Origin: Actinomadura sp. 6K520
GTDB taxonomy: Bacteria; Actinomycetota; Actinomycetes; Streptosporangiales; Streptosporangiaceae
NCBI RefSeq assembly: GCF_004349245.1
Contig: NZ_SMLC01000074.1
Span: forward strand, 1-34,643
Direction of reading: 5' to 3'
Length of the DNA stretch: 34,643 nt
In this document: positions 14,012 through 21,704 of the stretch, piece after piece
Position numbering within the stretch: the stretch's first letter is position 1
Layout: every line of letters starts with the position of its first letter
The notes under the pieces: model-generated
Told to the model about the DNA's origin: nothing
The model's input: the letters and a program-made list of their open reading frames with translations, nothing else
Database searches by the model: none
Position numbers and translations under genes: made by a program

Positions 14012-15148
14012 ATGAACACCGAGGTCTGCGCACGGTTCGGCATCGAGTTCCCGCTGTTCGCCTTCAGCCACTGCCGCGACGTCGTCGCCGCCGTGACCAA
14101 CGCGGGCGGCTTCGGCGTGCTCGGGGCCGTCGCCTACACCCCCGACCGCCTCGAAGAGGAACTGCGCTGGATCGACGACCACGTGAACGGCCGCCCCTAC
14201 GGGGTGGACGTCCTGGTCCCCGGCAAGATCGACAAGTCGGCGGAGAGCGGCGGCGGCCTCGACGCCATGCTCGCCGCGATCCCCGAGGAGCACTGGAACT
14301 TCCTCACCGGCCTGTTCGCCAGGTACGACGTCCCGCTGCCCGACTTCGAGAAGGCCAAGCGGTCCAACGCCCGCGGCGGCACGCAGGTCACGGCCAAGGG
14401 CGCGACCGAGCTGATCGACGTGTCGCTCGCCCACCCCATCGGCCTCATCGCCAGCGCGCTCGGCACCCCTCCCCCGCTCATGGTGGAGAAGGCGAAGGCC
14501 GCCGGGATCCCCGTCGCCGCCCTGGTCGGCACGTCCGAGCACGCCCGCCGCCAGGTCGCCGTTGGCGTCGACCTGATCGTCGCGCAGGGCGGTGAGGCCG
14601 GCGGGCACACCGGCGAGATCTCCACGATGGTCCTCGTCCCCGAGGTGGTCGACACCGTCGCCCCGGTGCCGGTCCTCGCCGCCGGCGGCATCGCCACCGG
14701 ACGCCAGATGGCCGCGGCCATGGCCCTCGGCGCGTCCGGCGTCTGGTGCGGCTCGGTCTGGCTCACCACCGAGGAGGCGGAGACACCGCCCCAGGTCAAG
14801 GAGAAGATGCTCGCGGCGACGTCCCGCGACACGGTCCGCTCCCGGTCCCGCACCGGCAAGCCCGCCCGGCAGCTCCGCTCCGCCTGGACGGACGAGTGGG
14901 AGGGCCCCGCGAGCCCCGGCCCGCTCGGCATGCCGCTCCAGATGATCGTCGCCGAGGGCGCCATGCGGCAGATCACCAAGATCGCCGAGTCCGGCAACCC
15001 CGGCGCCCGGCAGCTCGCCAACTACTTCGTCGGCCAGTGCGTCGGCCTCATGAACACCGTCAAACCGGCCCGCCAGGTCGTCTACGACATGGTCGACGAC
15101 TTCGCCAACGCCGTCGAGCGCCTCAACGCCATCACCGGCGCGGACTGA
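14012..15148 (+). CDS. Nitronate monooxygenase / 2-nitropropane dioxygenase-like FMN protein
   Basis: The 378-residue protein is a TIM-barrel flavoprotein of the nitronate monooxygenase family. Features are FSHCRDVVAAVTNAGGFGVLGA (~18-39), the FMN phosphate-binding AQGGEAGGHTG at 191-201 and LAAGGIATGRQM at 222-233. Relatives oxidise nitronates, but many actinobacterial members sit in CoA-thioester or steroid catabolic clusters and act as FMN enoyl reductases or oxidases of unknown substrate. It has its own operator copy and start, so it may be transcribed separately from the thiolase-fold pair yet be co-regulated with it. Confidence 0.88.
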   Translation: MNTEVCARFGIEFPLFAFSHCRDVVAAVTNAGGFGVLGAVAYTPDRLEEELRWIDDHVNGRPYGVDVLVPGKIDKSAESGGGLDAMLAAIPEEHWNFLTGLFARYDVPLPDFEKAKRSNARGGTQVTAKGATELIDVSLAHPIGLIASALGTPPPLMVEKAKAAGIPVAALVGTSEHARRQVAVGVDLIVAQGGEAGGHTGEISTMVLVPEVVDTVAPVPVLAAGGIATGRQMAAAMALGASGVWCGSVWLTTEEAETPPQVKEKMLAATSRDTVRSRSRTGKPARQLRSAWTDEWEGPASPGPLGMPLQMIVAEGAMRQITKIAESGNPGARQLANYFVGQCVGLMNTVKPARQVVYDMVDDFANAVERLNAITGAD

Positions 15149-15170
15149 CCCGCCGCCGCCCGGCGCCCGG

Positions 15171-16430
15171 TCAGGACGGGAAGCGGGTGGTGCGGCGGAG
15201 CTGGTCGAGAGAGCCGAGGATGTCGTCGAGGCGGTCGTCCCCCGGGTCGGCGACGTACTCGAGGACCGCGTGGTTGAACGCGGCGGCCATGACCGTCGGC
15301 ATCGTGTCGGACCCGTCGAAGCGGACCGTCCCGGCGTCCGCGAGCGTCTGCGCGATCCGCCGCGCCGCCGGATCCGGGTAGTCGCCCGGCCGCACCTCGC
15401 GGTTCAGCGAGAAGGCGCCGCTGCCGGGACGGCCGGTCCACGTCCGCTGGGCGCCGGCCGTCGCCAGGTGGGCGACGAGCCGGCGGGTGGCCGGCGTGTC
15501 GCGGAACACGCCGAGCACGTCACCGCCGATCACGACCGACGCCGCCCCCGGGAAGGGGATGTGGTCGTAGTCCCGGCCGGCCTGGGGGCGGCCCGGCGCC
15601 TGCCGGTAGAAGGCGGTGATGAACGAGCCGGCATGGTCGAACCGGCAGCCCGGCGGCGTGGCGAACATCGGCGCGCCGGCCTGGCCGTAGCCGGTGAGCA
15701 GCGCGGTGCGGGCGTCCCCGCGCGAGGCCGCCACGACGGAGCCGAACTCCCGCCAGGCGCTCCGCACCGGGCCCGACGTCCAGGCCAGGCGGCCCGACAC
15801 CCAGTCGTCATAGATTTCGGGGCCGGACTCGTGCAGGAGCAGGTCCTCGATCCAGTCGGTGCCGGGCCAGCCTGAGACGGAGGTGTCGGCGAGGCCCAGG
15901 CACCAGGGGCGGGGCCCGGCCCGCCCGGCGATCTCGGACAGCTCGTCCCACGTGAGGTCCGGGGCCGTGAGCCGCTCGCGAAGACCGGCCGGCAGAGCGC
16001 GCGGATTGTACCAGATCAGGCTCTTCACGGACGCCTTGACGACGATGCCGAACGATCGGCGCCGGCCGTCCGGGCCGGTGGCGGACGTGAGGTCGCCGCC
16101 GATGCCCTGCGCGCCGCCCGGCAGCGGGCGCAGCTCGCCGGCGGCGGCGTACGCCCGCAGGTCGCCCGGCGTCGCCAGGACCGCCGCGTCGGGCGGGTGA
16201 CCGTCGTGCAGCTCGCTGGCCAGCACCGCGCGGGCGTCCCGCGTTCCGGTGTACTCGACGTCGATGCCGGTGCTCTTCTCGAAGCCGGACAGCATCTCCC
16301 GGAAGGCGTCGCCCTCCTCCCCCGTCCAGGAGCCGAGCACGGTGATCGTCCTGTCCGAGCCGGAACCGCCGCACGCGACGAGGCCGAGCGAGCACAGCAG
16401 CAGGATCGCCGACAGGATTCGCACGCTCAT
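15171..16430 (-). CDS. Extracellular solute-binding lipoprotein (ABC sugar-type, family 1)
   Basis: The 419-residue precursor starts MSVRILSAILLLCSLGLVAC, a lipoprotein signal with Cys20 lipidated. The mature part resembles family-1 (maltose/glycerol-3-phosphate type) binding proteins: ITVLGSWTGEEGDAFREMLSGFEKSTGIDVEYTG at the start, PDAAVLATPGDL, IWYNPRAL, and a late ASVVIGGDVLGVF segment. No permease or ATPase gene accompanies it; instead its ATG overlaps by 4 bp the stop of a four-span membrane protein gene, so the two are coupled. It may deliver ligand information rather than feed a transporter, or it may serve a transporter encoded elsewhere. Confidence 0.85.
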   Translation of the reverse strand: MSVRILSAILLLCSLGLVACGGSGSDRTITVLGSWTGEEGDAFREMLSGFEKSTGIDVEYTGTRDARAVLASELHDGHPPDAAVLATPGDLRAYAAAGELRPLPGGAQGIGGDLTSATGPDGRRRSFGIVVKASVKSLIWYNPRALPAGLRERLTAPDLTWDELSEIAGRAGPRPWCLGLADTSVSGWPGTDWIEDLLLHESGPEIYDDWVSGRLAWTSGPVRSAWREFGSVVAASRGDARTALLTGYGQAGAPMFATPPGCRFDHAGSFITAFYRQAPGRPQAGRDYDHIPFPGAASVVIGGDVLGVFRDTPATRRLVAHLATAGAQRTWTGRPGSGAFSLNREVRPGDYPDPAARRIAQTLADAGTVRFDGSDTMPTVMAAAFNHAVLEYVADPGDDRLDDILGSLDQLRRTTRFPS

Positions 16431-17488
16431 CTCCCGAACTCGCGCAGCCTGAACCAGAACCCCAGGGCGGTCATCCCGGCCACGGCCAGGCTCAGCAGGG
16501 GGAGGCCGGCGGCCAGCGTCCCGGTGTCCGCGGCGCCCGCGAGCCGCGCGTCGAGGGGACGGCGCGCGTCGTCCACCGCCTTGACGTCCAGCCCCTCGGC
16601 CTGGTCCACCGGGCCTCCCGCGCGCAGCGCGGACGCACCCGCCCGGGCCGTGCCGATCTGCGCCTCCACGACCCGGTCGAACGCCGGCAGGTCCCGGTCC
16701 CACGCCCGGTCGAACGAGCGGTCGAGGTGCAGGAACGCGTCCGCCGTCCACAGGATCAGGCCCAGCAGGAGCAGGCACGCGGCCAGCAGCGGCAGGTTGA
16801 AAACGCGCCGGAACCGCCGGGCCATCGCCACCTGCGCGTACCCCAGCACCGCGAGGAGCGCGAACCCGGCCACCGCCGTGCCGAGCGCGGCGGCGGTCCC
16901 GCCCCACGCGGAATGCCGCCGCTCGTCGATGGCCCGCAGGTCGCGCCCGGCCATCTCGTCGATCCGGGCGAGCACACCACCGTCGCCGTGCAGAAGGTCG
17001 GAGGCATAACTCAGATACGCGTACCCGAGGTCCTCCAGCCCTTCCCGATAGGTGGCGTCGGCCTGTTCCACCAGTCCCTGATAGGTGACGACCTGCGCAT
17101 TGACCGCGCGCAGCAGGTCGCGTTCGGCGGAACCGCCGAAGTCGCGTTCGGCGATATGCGCCAGGCTGTCGGCCGCCGTCGTCAGATTGTCGCGGAACCG
17201 CTGGCCGGGCCCGATCAGCTCCGCGGCCCCGGAACGGAAACTCTGCCAGGCCGCGCGATCCGCGTCCGACAGTGCGGCGTGGGCCGTCCGTGCGCTGACA
17301 TACGCGGGGACGCCCCGGTCCCGCACCGACGACACCGCCGACCCGCCGCCCACCAGGACCCCGGTCGCGGCCGCCCAGAACAGAAACGTCATGCCCAGGG
17401 CGAGGGCCATGAGCGACCACAGCCAGCGCGGCGTGCTCCATTTCCTCGGGCCCGCTCGAAACCTCAAGGCAAAGGACACGGATGCCAT
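16427..17488 (-). CDS. Four-span membrane protein with two extracytoplasmic regions, unknown function
   Basis: The 353-residue product has hydrophobic segments near 22-48, 196-220, 231-252 and 324-345. The ~150 residues between the first two are helical (AHAALSDADRAAWQSF..., then HIAERDFGGSAERDLLRAVNAQV) and resemble a four-helix-bundle ligand sensor in style. A second extracytoplasmic segment spans ~253-323. There is no HAMP, kinase or other cytoplasmic output domain. It is co-transcribed with the lipoprotein gene (ATGA overlap). I do not recognise a named family. Confidence 0.75.
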   Translation of the reverse strand: MASVSFALRFRAGPRKWSTPRWLWSLMALALGMTFLFWAAATGVLVGGGSAVSSVRDRGVPAYVSARTAHAALSDADRAAWQSFRSGAAELIGPGQRFRDNLTTAADSLAHIAERDFGGSAERDLLRAVNAQVVTYQGLVEQADATYREGLEDLGYAYLSYASDLLHGDGGVLARIDEMAGRDLRAIDERRHSAWGGTAAALGTAVAGFALLAVLGYAQVAMARRFRRVFNLPLLAACLLLLGLILWTADAFLHLDRSFDRAWDRDLPAFDRVVEAQIGTARAGASALRAGGPVDQAEGLDVKAVDDARRPLDARLAGAADTGTLAAGLPLLSLAVAGMTALGFWFRLREFGR

Positions 17489-17753
17489 GGTAGGCCAATA
17501 CCCTTGCGTTTGCCTCTAAGCGACGTCCGCCATAATGAGTGCAGAATCCACCGAAAAATCAAGAGCAATTACCGGCCGCTTTCGGTCATCGCCGCGGCTC
17601 CGCGGAATTGTCGTCGGCACGGTGCCGGCCGCGCGGCCTGCGGGAACGCCTCCTAACGTGCGGACACCACCGGTCCGGCCGCGCGGGGAGTGACCCGACC
17701 GCTCGACGGGGGGCCGCCCGAGCCGAGGGCCGGAGCTTCGCCTATGCTCCGAA

Positions 17754-17771
17754 TAAATGCATGTTCATTTA
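17754..17771. promoter_or_regulatory. TetR operator, copy 1 (TAAATG-N6-CATTTA)
   Basis: TAAATG and CATTTA arms flank CATGTT, 11 bp upstream of the tetR-type gene start and overlapping its leader. The same arms with CACGTT between them occur at 18464-18481. AAATG/CATTT palindromes of this size are typical TetR-family sites, so the nearby regulator is expected to bind both. Confidence 0.75.
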
Positions 17772-17782
17772 CAGGAGGACGG

Positions 17783-18403
17783 ATGGCGGGACGGCCTCGC
17801 GGGGTCGATGACGCGGCGATCCTCCGGGCGGCGACCGAGGTCATCGGAAGAGTAGGCCCGGCGAAGCTCACCCTCGCCACGGTGGCGGACGAGGTGGGGC
17901 TCGTACCGGGGACGCTCATCCAGCGTTTCGGGTCCAAGCGGGGGCTGCTGCTCGCGCTGGCCGCCCGCTCCGCGCACCTCCCGGAAACGCTGCACGAGCG
18001 CGTGCGCGAGCGGCACGACTCGCCGCTGGGGGCACTGCTCGCCTTCGCCGTCGAGTCCATGTCGGACGTGGCCACCCCGCAGAGCTACGCGAACCACCTG
18101 GCGTTCCTGTGCATGGACCTCACCGATCCGGAGTTCCACGAGCACGCGCTGGCCGTCCACCGGGCACAGGGGCGGGTCATCGGGACGCTGCTCGACGAGG
18201 CGGTCTCCGCGGGCGAGCTGGCGACCTTGACCGACACCGCCGGGGTGGCGGGGTCGATCCAGACGGCGATCGCCGGAGCCGGCCTGACCTGGGCGCTCGA
18301 CCGCCGCGGCACGCTTGCGGAGCGCCTCGAACGCGAGATCCGGACCGTCCTGGCACCCCTGCGTCCGACCACGCCCGCCGCCGGGCCGCCCGCGCCGGCC
18401 TGA
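17783..18403 (+). CDS. TetR-family transcriptional regulator
   Basis: The 206-residue protein starts MAGRPRGVDDAAILRAATEVI, preceded by AGGAGG 5 nt upstream; this decides the start although the frame is open further. The helix-turn-helix is LTLATVADEVGLVPGTLIQRFGSKRGLL (~34-61). The C-terminal ligand domain is of the TetR_C type (EFHEHALAVHRAQGRVIGTLLDEAV). It lies just downstream of one copy of the TAAATG-N6-CATTTA operator and its presumed target gene, an SDR, follows behind a second copy. Autorepression plus control of the SDR by a small lipophilic ligand is the natural model. Confidence 0.9.
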   Translation: MAGRPRGVDDAAILRAATEVIGRVGPAKLTLATVADEVGLVPGTLIQRFGSKRGLLLALAARSAHLPETLHERVRERHDSPLGALLAFAVESMSDVATPQSYANHLAFLCMDLTDPEFHEHALAVHRAQGRVIGTLLDEAVSAGELATLTDTAGVAGSIQTAIAGAGLTWALDRRGTLAERLEREIRTVLAPLRPTTPAAGPPAPA

Positions 18404-18463
18404 GCACCGCCTTCCCGGCTCCGGTGGACTCCGACTTGCGTCGGCCCGGGTGCGGCGATTTAA

Positions 18464-18481
18464 TAAATGCACGTTCATTTA
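18464..18481. promoter_or_regulatory. TetR operator, copy 2 (TAAATG-N6-CATTTA)
   Basis: The site matches copy 1 at 17 of 18 positions (CACGTT against CATGTT in the centre); the match extends into the flanking AA on the left. It lies 38 bp before the SDR start, within its promoter region. Confidence 0.75.
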
Positions 18482-18519
18482 TGATTCGTCGTCCCGGCAC
18501 CGTTCGTTCGGAGGGAAGC

Positions 18520-19431
18520 ATGACCACGGAGAAGCGCCCGCTGACCGGCAAGGTGGCCCTGGTCGCGGGCGGCACGCGAGGGGGCGGACGCGGTGTCGCC
18601 GTCGAGCTCGGGGCGGCGGGGGCGACGGTCTACGTCACGGGCCGCAGCAGCTCGGCCGGGCCCTCCGGCCTCGGGCGGCCCGAGACCATCGAGGAGACCG
18701 CCGAGCGGGTGACCGCGGCCGGCGGGACCGGGATTCCCGTCCGCGTCGACCACGCCCGCCCGGAGGAGGTGCGGGCGCTCGCCGAGCGGATCGCGGCCGA
18801 GCAGGAGGGGCGGCTCGACGTGCTCGTCAACTCCGTGTGGGGCGGCGACCCGCTGACCGACTGGGAGCACCCGCTGTGGGAGCAGGACCTCGACCGGGGG
18901 CTGCGGCTGCTGCGCCAGGCGGTGGAGACCCATGTGATCACCAGCCGTTTCACGCTTCCGCTGATGGTCGCCCGCGGCCGCGGGCTCGTGGTGGAGGTGA
19001 CCGACGGCAACACCGCCCGCTACCGCGGCTCGCTCTTCTACGACCTCGCGAAGTCCTCGGTGATCCGGCTGGCCGTCGCCCAGGCCGCCGAACTGAAGCC
19101 GCACGGGGTCGCGGCCGTGGCCATCACCCCCGGTTTCCTGCGCTCGGAGGCCGTCCTCGACCACTTCGGGGTCACCGAGGCGAACTGGCGGGAGGCCATC
19201 GCCGCGGACCCCCACTTCGCCCATTCCGAGACCCCGGCCTACCTCGGACGGGCCGTCGCGGCCCTGGCCGCCGACCCCGGGGTCATGGCCAAGACCGGGC
19301 GGGCACTGGCGACGTGGGGCCTGTACGAGGAGTATGGCTTCACCGACGCAGACGGTACCCAACCCGACTTCGCCGCACACTGGGCCGAAGCCCTCGTGGA
19401 CGAGTACGGCCCGCTCGGAGATCCCCTCTAG
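18520..19431 (+). CDS. Short-chain dehydrogenase/reductase (SDR)
   Basis: The 303-residue NAD(P)-dependent oxidoreductase has the cofactor loop GGTRGGGRG at 17-25 (variant of TGxxxGxG) and the catalytic YDLAK with Tyr174 and Lys178. Position 161, where SDRs carry Ser, is Thr (VEVTDGN). The VNSVWGGD segment (103-110) replaces the usual NNAG, a feature of this SDR subgroup. GGAGGG lies 5 nt before the ATG. The substrate is unknown; regulation by the preceding TetR is implied by the repeated operator. Its TAG stop overlaps the stop of the convergent CapA-type gene within a shared CTAG. Confidence 0.9.
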   Translation: MTTEKRPLTGKVALVAGGTRGGGRGVAVELGAAGATVYVTGRSSSAGPSGLGRPETIEETAERVTAAGGTGIPVRVDHARPEEVRALAERIAAEQEGRLDVLVNSVWGGDPLTDWEHPLWEQDLDRGLRLLRQAVETHVITSRFTLPLMVARGRGLVVEVTDGNTARYRGSLFYDLAKSSVIRLAVAQAAELKPHGVAAVAITPGFLRSEAVLDHFGVTEANWREAIAADPHFAHSETPAYLGRAVAALAADPGVMAKTGRALATWGLYEEYGFTDADGTQPDFAAHWAEALVDEYGPLGDPL

Positions 19432-20396
19432 GACGGCACCGCAATGACCAGGCGGTCACCTTCCGGGGCGGCACTCGTCCCGAAGGCGGCGCAAGCCGCG
19501 CGGTAGCGCTCGGTGATCCACATGTGGTCGGCTCCCCCGGCCAGCCGGGTGCGGGCGTGGTCGAGACGCAGCGGGACCGCCTCGATCCGGGACGGCCCCG
19601 CGCCGTCCAGGGTGACCAGGAACAGCAGTCCCAGGTCGTTGCGGAGCGACGCGCTGACGGCGTAGTCGTCGATGAAGTCGCCCATGTCGAAGATCACCGG
19701 CGGGGCCACGCCGTGGAAGACGTGGGCCGAGCTCCCGGCGATGAGCGTCGCACCGGCGTCCACCAGCCCCTGCGCCGCCCGCCGGACGTAGTACGGAGGC
19801 TCCCGCGTCATGTTCGGTCCCCAGTGCGGGAGGACGAGCACCGCGTCGTTGTCCTCCCGCAGCCGCCCGACGCGGTCCGCCAAGTGGCGCGGGACGCCCA
19901 TCTCCAGGTGGGCATGGGCGACGCCCGGACGGCCGGGCGCGGCGGCGAAGTCGGAAGGGTGGTCCGTGATCCCCACGACCGCGACCCGGACGCCGCCGGC
20001 CTCCAGCACGACGGCCTCCCGCGCCTCCCCCAGATCCGAGCCCGCACCGACGGCCCGGATGCCCGCCCCGGCGAGGTGGTGGAGGGTGTCCTGCAGGGCG
20101 TCCGGGCCGTAGTCGAGCGCGTGGTTGTTGGCGAGCGTCACGCAATCGACGCCTAGACCGGCGAGCGCCCCGGCCGCTTCCGGGGGCGCACGGAAGTGGA
20201 AGGCCTTACCGGCCGGGTCCCACCGCCGGCCACGGGAGGACACACAGCATTCCAGGTTGACCAGGGCCAGGTCGGCTTCGGCGAAGACGTCGCGCACACC
20301 CCGCGAGAAGAGCCCGTGCGGACCGGACGCGGCGATCTCCTCCGCCACGCCCCGCCCGAGCATCGTGTCCCCGGCGAGCGCCACGGTGACGGCCAT
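19428..20396 (-). CDS. CapA-family metallophosphatase-like protein
   Basis: The 322-residue protein begins MAVTVALAGDTMLGRGV, the defining CapA/PGA_cap start with a metal-ligand Asp. NLECCVSSRG, LANNHALDYG and LPHWGPNMT supply the remaining conserved Asn/His/Glu positions of this calcineurin-like fold. Named members take part in poly-gamma-glutamate capsule synthesis, but no pgsB/pgsC partners are near and there is no signal peptide or anchor, so a cytosolic phosphoesterase role is as likely. The ATG at 20396 is preceded by GGGGGGA; the frame continues upstream without a better start. It lies 84 bp behind the RibD-like gene on the same strand. Confidence 0.87.
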   Translation of the reverse strand: MAVTVALAGDTMLGRGVAEEIAASGPHGLFSRGVRDVFAEADLALVNLECCVSSRGRRWDPAGKAFHFRAPPEAAGALAGLGVDCVTLANNHALDYGPDALQDTLHHLAGAGIRAVGAGSDLGEAREAVVLEAGGVRVAVVGITDHPSDFAAAPGRPGVAHAHLEMGVPRHLADRVGRLREDNDAVLVLPHWGPNMTREPPYYVRRAAQGLVDAGATLIAGSSAHVFHGVAPPVIFDMGDFIDDYAVSASLRNDLGLLFLVTLDGAGPSRIEAVPLRLDHARTRLAGGADHMWITERYRAACAAFGTSAAPEGDRLVIAVPS

Positions 20397-20480
20397 CGGT
20401 TCCCCCCATCGACGGCGGTGCCACAACCACACCCCTACCCACGGAAGGCCGGCCGGTGACGGCGACGGCGGCGATTCGGC

Positions 20481-21056
20481 TCAGGCGGTGCGGGTGAACC
20501 ACGTGACCTGGGCGCCGTTGCTGAACGACCGCCGGTCGGTCGGTGTGAAGGACGTGGGACGGAACGCGCCGGAGAAGGCGGGCACGCCGCCTCCCGCCAC
20601 CACCGGATAGGACTTGATGATCAGCTCATCGATCTCGGGGAGCAGCGCGGCGGCGAGCCGGCCGCCGCCGCAGAGCCAGATGTCCTTGCCGCCTTCCGCG
20701 GCCTTGAGCGCGCGGACGGTGTCGAGCGGCTCCCTGACGAGTTCCACGCCGGGGTCGGTGATCTCTTCCAGGGTGGTGGAGGCGATGTACTGCCGCAGAT
20801 GGGCGTACGGGCTGGTCACACCGATGTCGAGCGCGGGCTGGTACGTGGCGAGCCCCATCACCAGCGTGTCGAACCGCTTGTTGGGCGCGTTCTCCAGGCC
20901 GACGTGCGGGCGGATATGGGTGGGCACGGTCTCCGGAAGGCGCTCGTTGATCCAGGCCGCCATGTCGTCCGCGACCGGATAGAAGTCGACCTCGTCGCCG
21001 GGACCGGCGATGAAACCGTCGATGCTCACGCCCACGTAGTAGACGAGCTTTCGCAT
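20481..21056 (-). CDS. RibD C-terminal/dihydrofolate reductase-like NADPH reductase
   Basis: The 191-residue single-domain protein starts MRKLVYYVGVSIDGFIAGPGDEVDFY and contains the nucleotide-binding IWLCGGGRLAAALLPEIDELIIKSYPVVAGGG segment of the RibD_C/DHFR-like family. Such stand-alone members are common in actinomycetes, often next to a regulator; few have known substrates. It is divergent from a tetR-type gene with 72 bp between, and that interval is filled by an inverted operator, so it is the likely target of that regulator. Confidence 0.9.
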   Translation of the reverse strand: MRKLVYYVGVSIDGFIAGPGDEVDFYPVADDMAAWINERLPETVPTHIRPHVGLENAPNKRFDTLVMGLATYQPALDIGVTSPYAHLRQYIASTTLEEITDPGVELVREPLDTVRALKAAEGGKDIWLCGGGRLAAALLPEIDELIIKSYPVVAGGGVPAFSGAFRPTSFTPTDRRSFSNGAQVTWFTRTA

Positions 21057-21063
21057 ATTGATT

Positions 21064-21119
21064 ACTCCAATCAGAGTACTCTATCCGTAGTGGCTTGAAC
21101 GTAGTACTACAGTTGGAGT
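21064..21119. promoter_or_regulatory. Inverted pair of ACTCCAA-N4-AGTACT sites between the RibD-like and tetR-type genes
   Basis: ACTCCAA-TCAG-AGTACT lies at 21064-21080 on the plus strand and ACTCCAA-CTGT-AGTACT at 21119-21103 on the minus strand, separated by 22 bp. Each copy also contains its own short palindrome (AGAGTACTCT and GTAGTACTAC). The whole 56-bp element fills the divergent promoter region and is AT-richer than the surroundings. It looks like a two-site operator controlling both genes. Confidence 0.75.
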
Positions 21120-21128
21120 GGTGTCAAC

Positions 21129-21704
21129 ATGAGGCGGAACGTGGAGCGGAGGACCGCGCTGGTCGACGCGGCGATCGAGGTCCTGGCCAGGGAGGGCGCG
21201 CGCGGGCTCACCTACCGGGCGGTGGACGGTGAGGCCGGCGTCCCGGCCGGCACCGCGTCCAACTACTTCGCGAACCGGGACGAACTGTTCACGCAGGCGG
21301 GCCGGCGGATCTACGAGCGCCTGCAGCGGGACGCGGCCGCCGCGATGCCCGGAGCGATCGAGGGGCCGCGTGATCTCGCCAAGCTCACCGAAGTCCTGCG
21401 AGCCACCGTCGGGCGGATCGAGAACTTCCGCACCGGCTACCTGGCGCTCCTGGAGCTGCGCCTGGAGGCGACCAGGCGCCCGGAGCTGCGCGCGGTGCTG
21501 ACCGAGCGGGTCCGCGAGGACGTGGAGGCCAACACCGCCTACCACCTGGACTCGGGCCTCCCGGGCGACGCCACCTCGGTGCGCCTCCTGTACCTGGCGC
21601 TCAACTGGCTCATCGTGGAGCACCTCACCCTGCCGGGCGTGTTCTCCGACGAGGACGTCCAGGAGCTCGTGGCGCTCGCGGTGGACCGCGCCGTCCCCCG
21701 CTAG
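21129..21704 (+). CDS. TetR-family transcriptional regulator
   Basis: The 191-residue protein has an N-terminal helix-turn-helix (RGLTYRAVDGEAGVPAGTASNYFANRDELF, ~25-54) and an all-helical ligand domain (LRATVGRIENFRTGYLALLELRLEATRRPELRAVL). The TASNYF recognition helix is that of TetR members with broad TetR_C domains. It is divergent from the RibD-like reductase gene and probably represses both through the inverted sites at 21064-21119. Its TAG stop overlaps the stop of the convergent SGNH gene within a CTAG. Confidence 0.9.
   Translation: MRRNVERRTALVDAAIEVLAREGARGLTYRAVDGEAGVPAGTASNYFANRDELFTQAGRRIYERLQRDAAAAMPGAIEGPRDLAKLTEVLRATVGRIENFRTGYLALLELRLEATRRPELRAVLTERVREDVEANTAYHLDSGLPGDATSVRLLYLALNWLIVEHLTLPGVFSDEDVQELVALAVDRAVPR

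Noticed and set aside
12410..15148. 912-codon plus-strand frame covering thiolase-fold, DUF35 and NMO genes
   Set aside because: Only its last part is the real NMO gene; the first ~530 codons are an Arg/Pro/Gly-rich shadow in another frame.
18315..20156. 613-codon plus-strand frame across the SDR and CapA-like genes
   Set aside because: Arg/Gly-rich shadow; both underlying genes have full family motifs in other frames.
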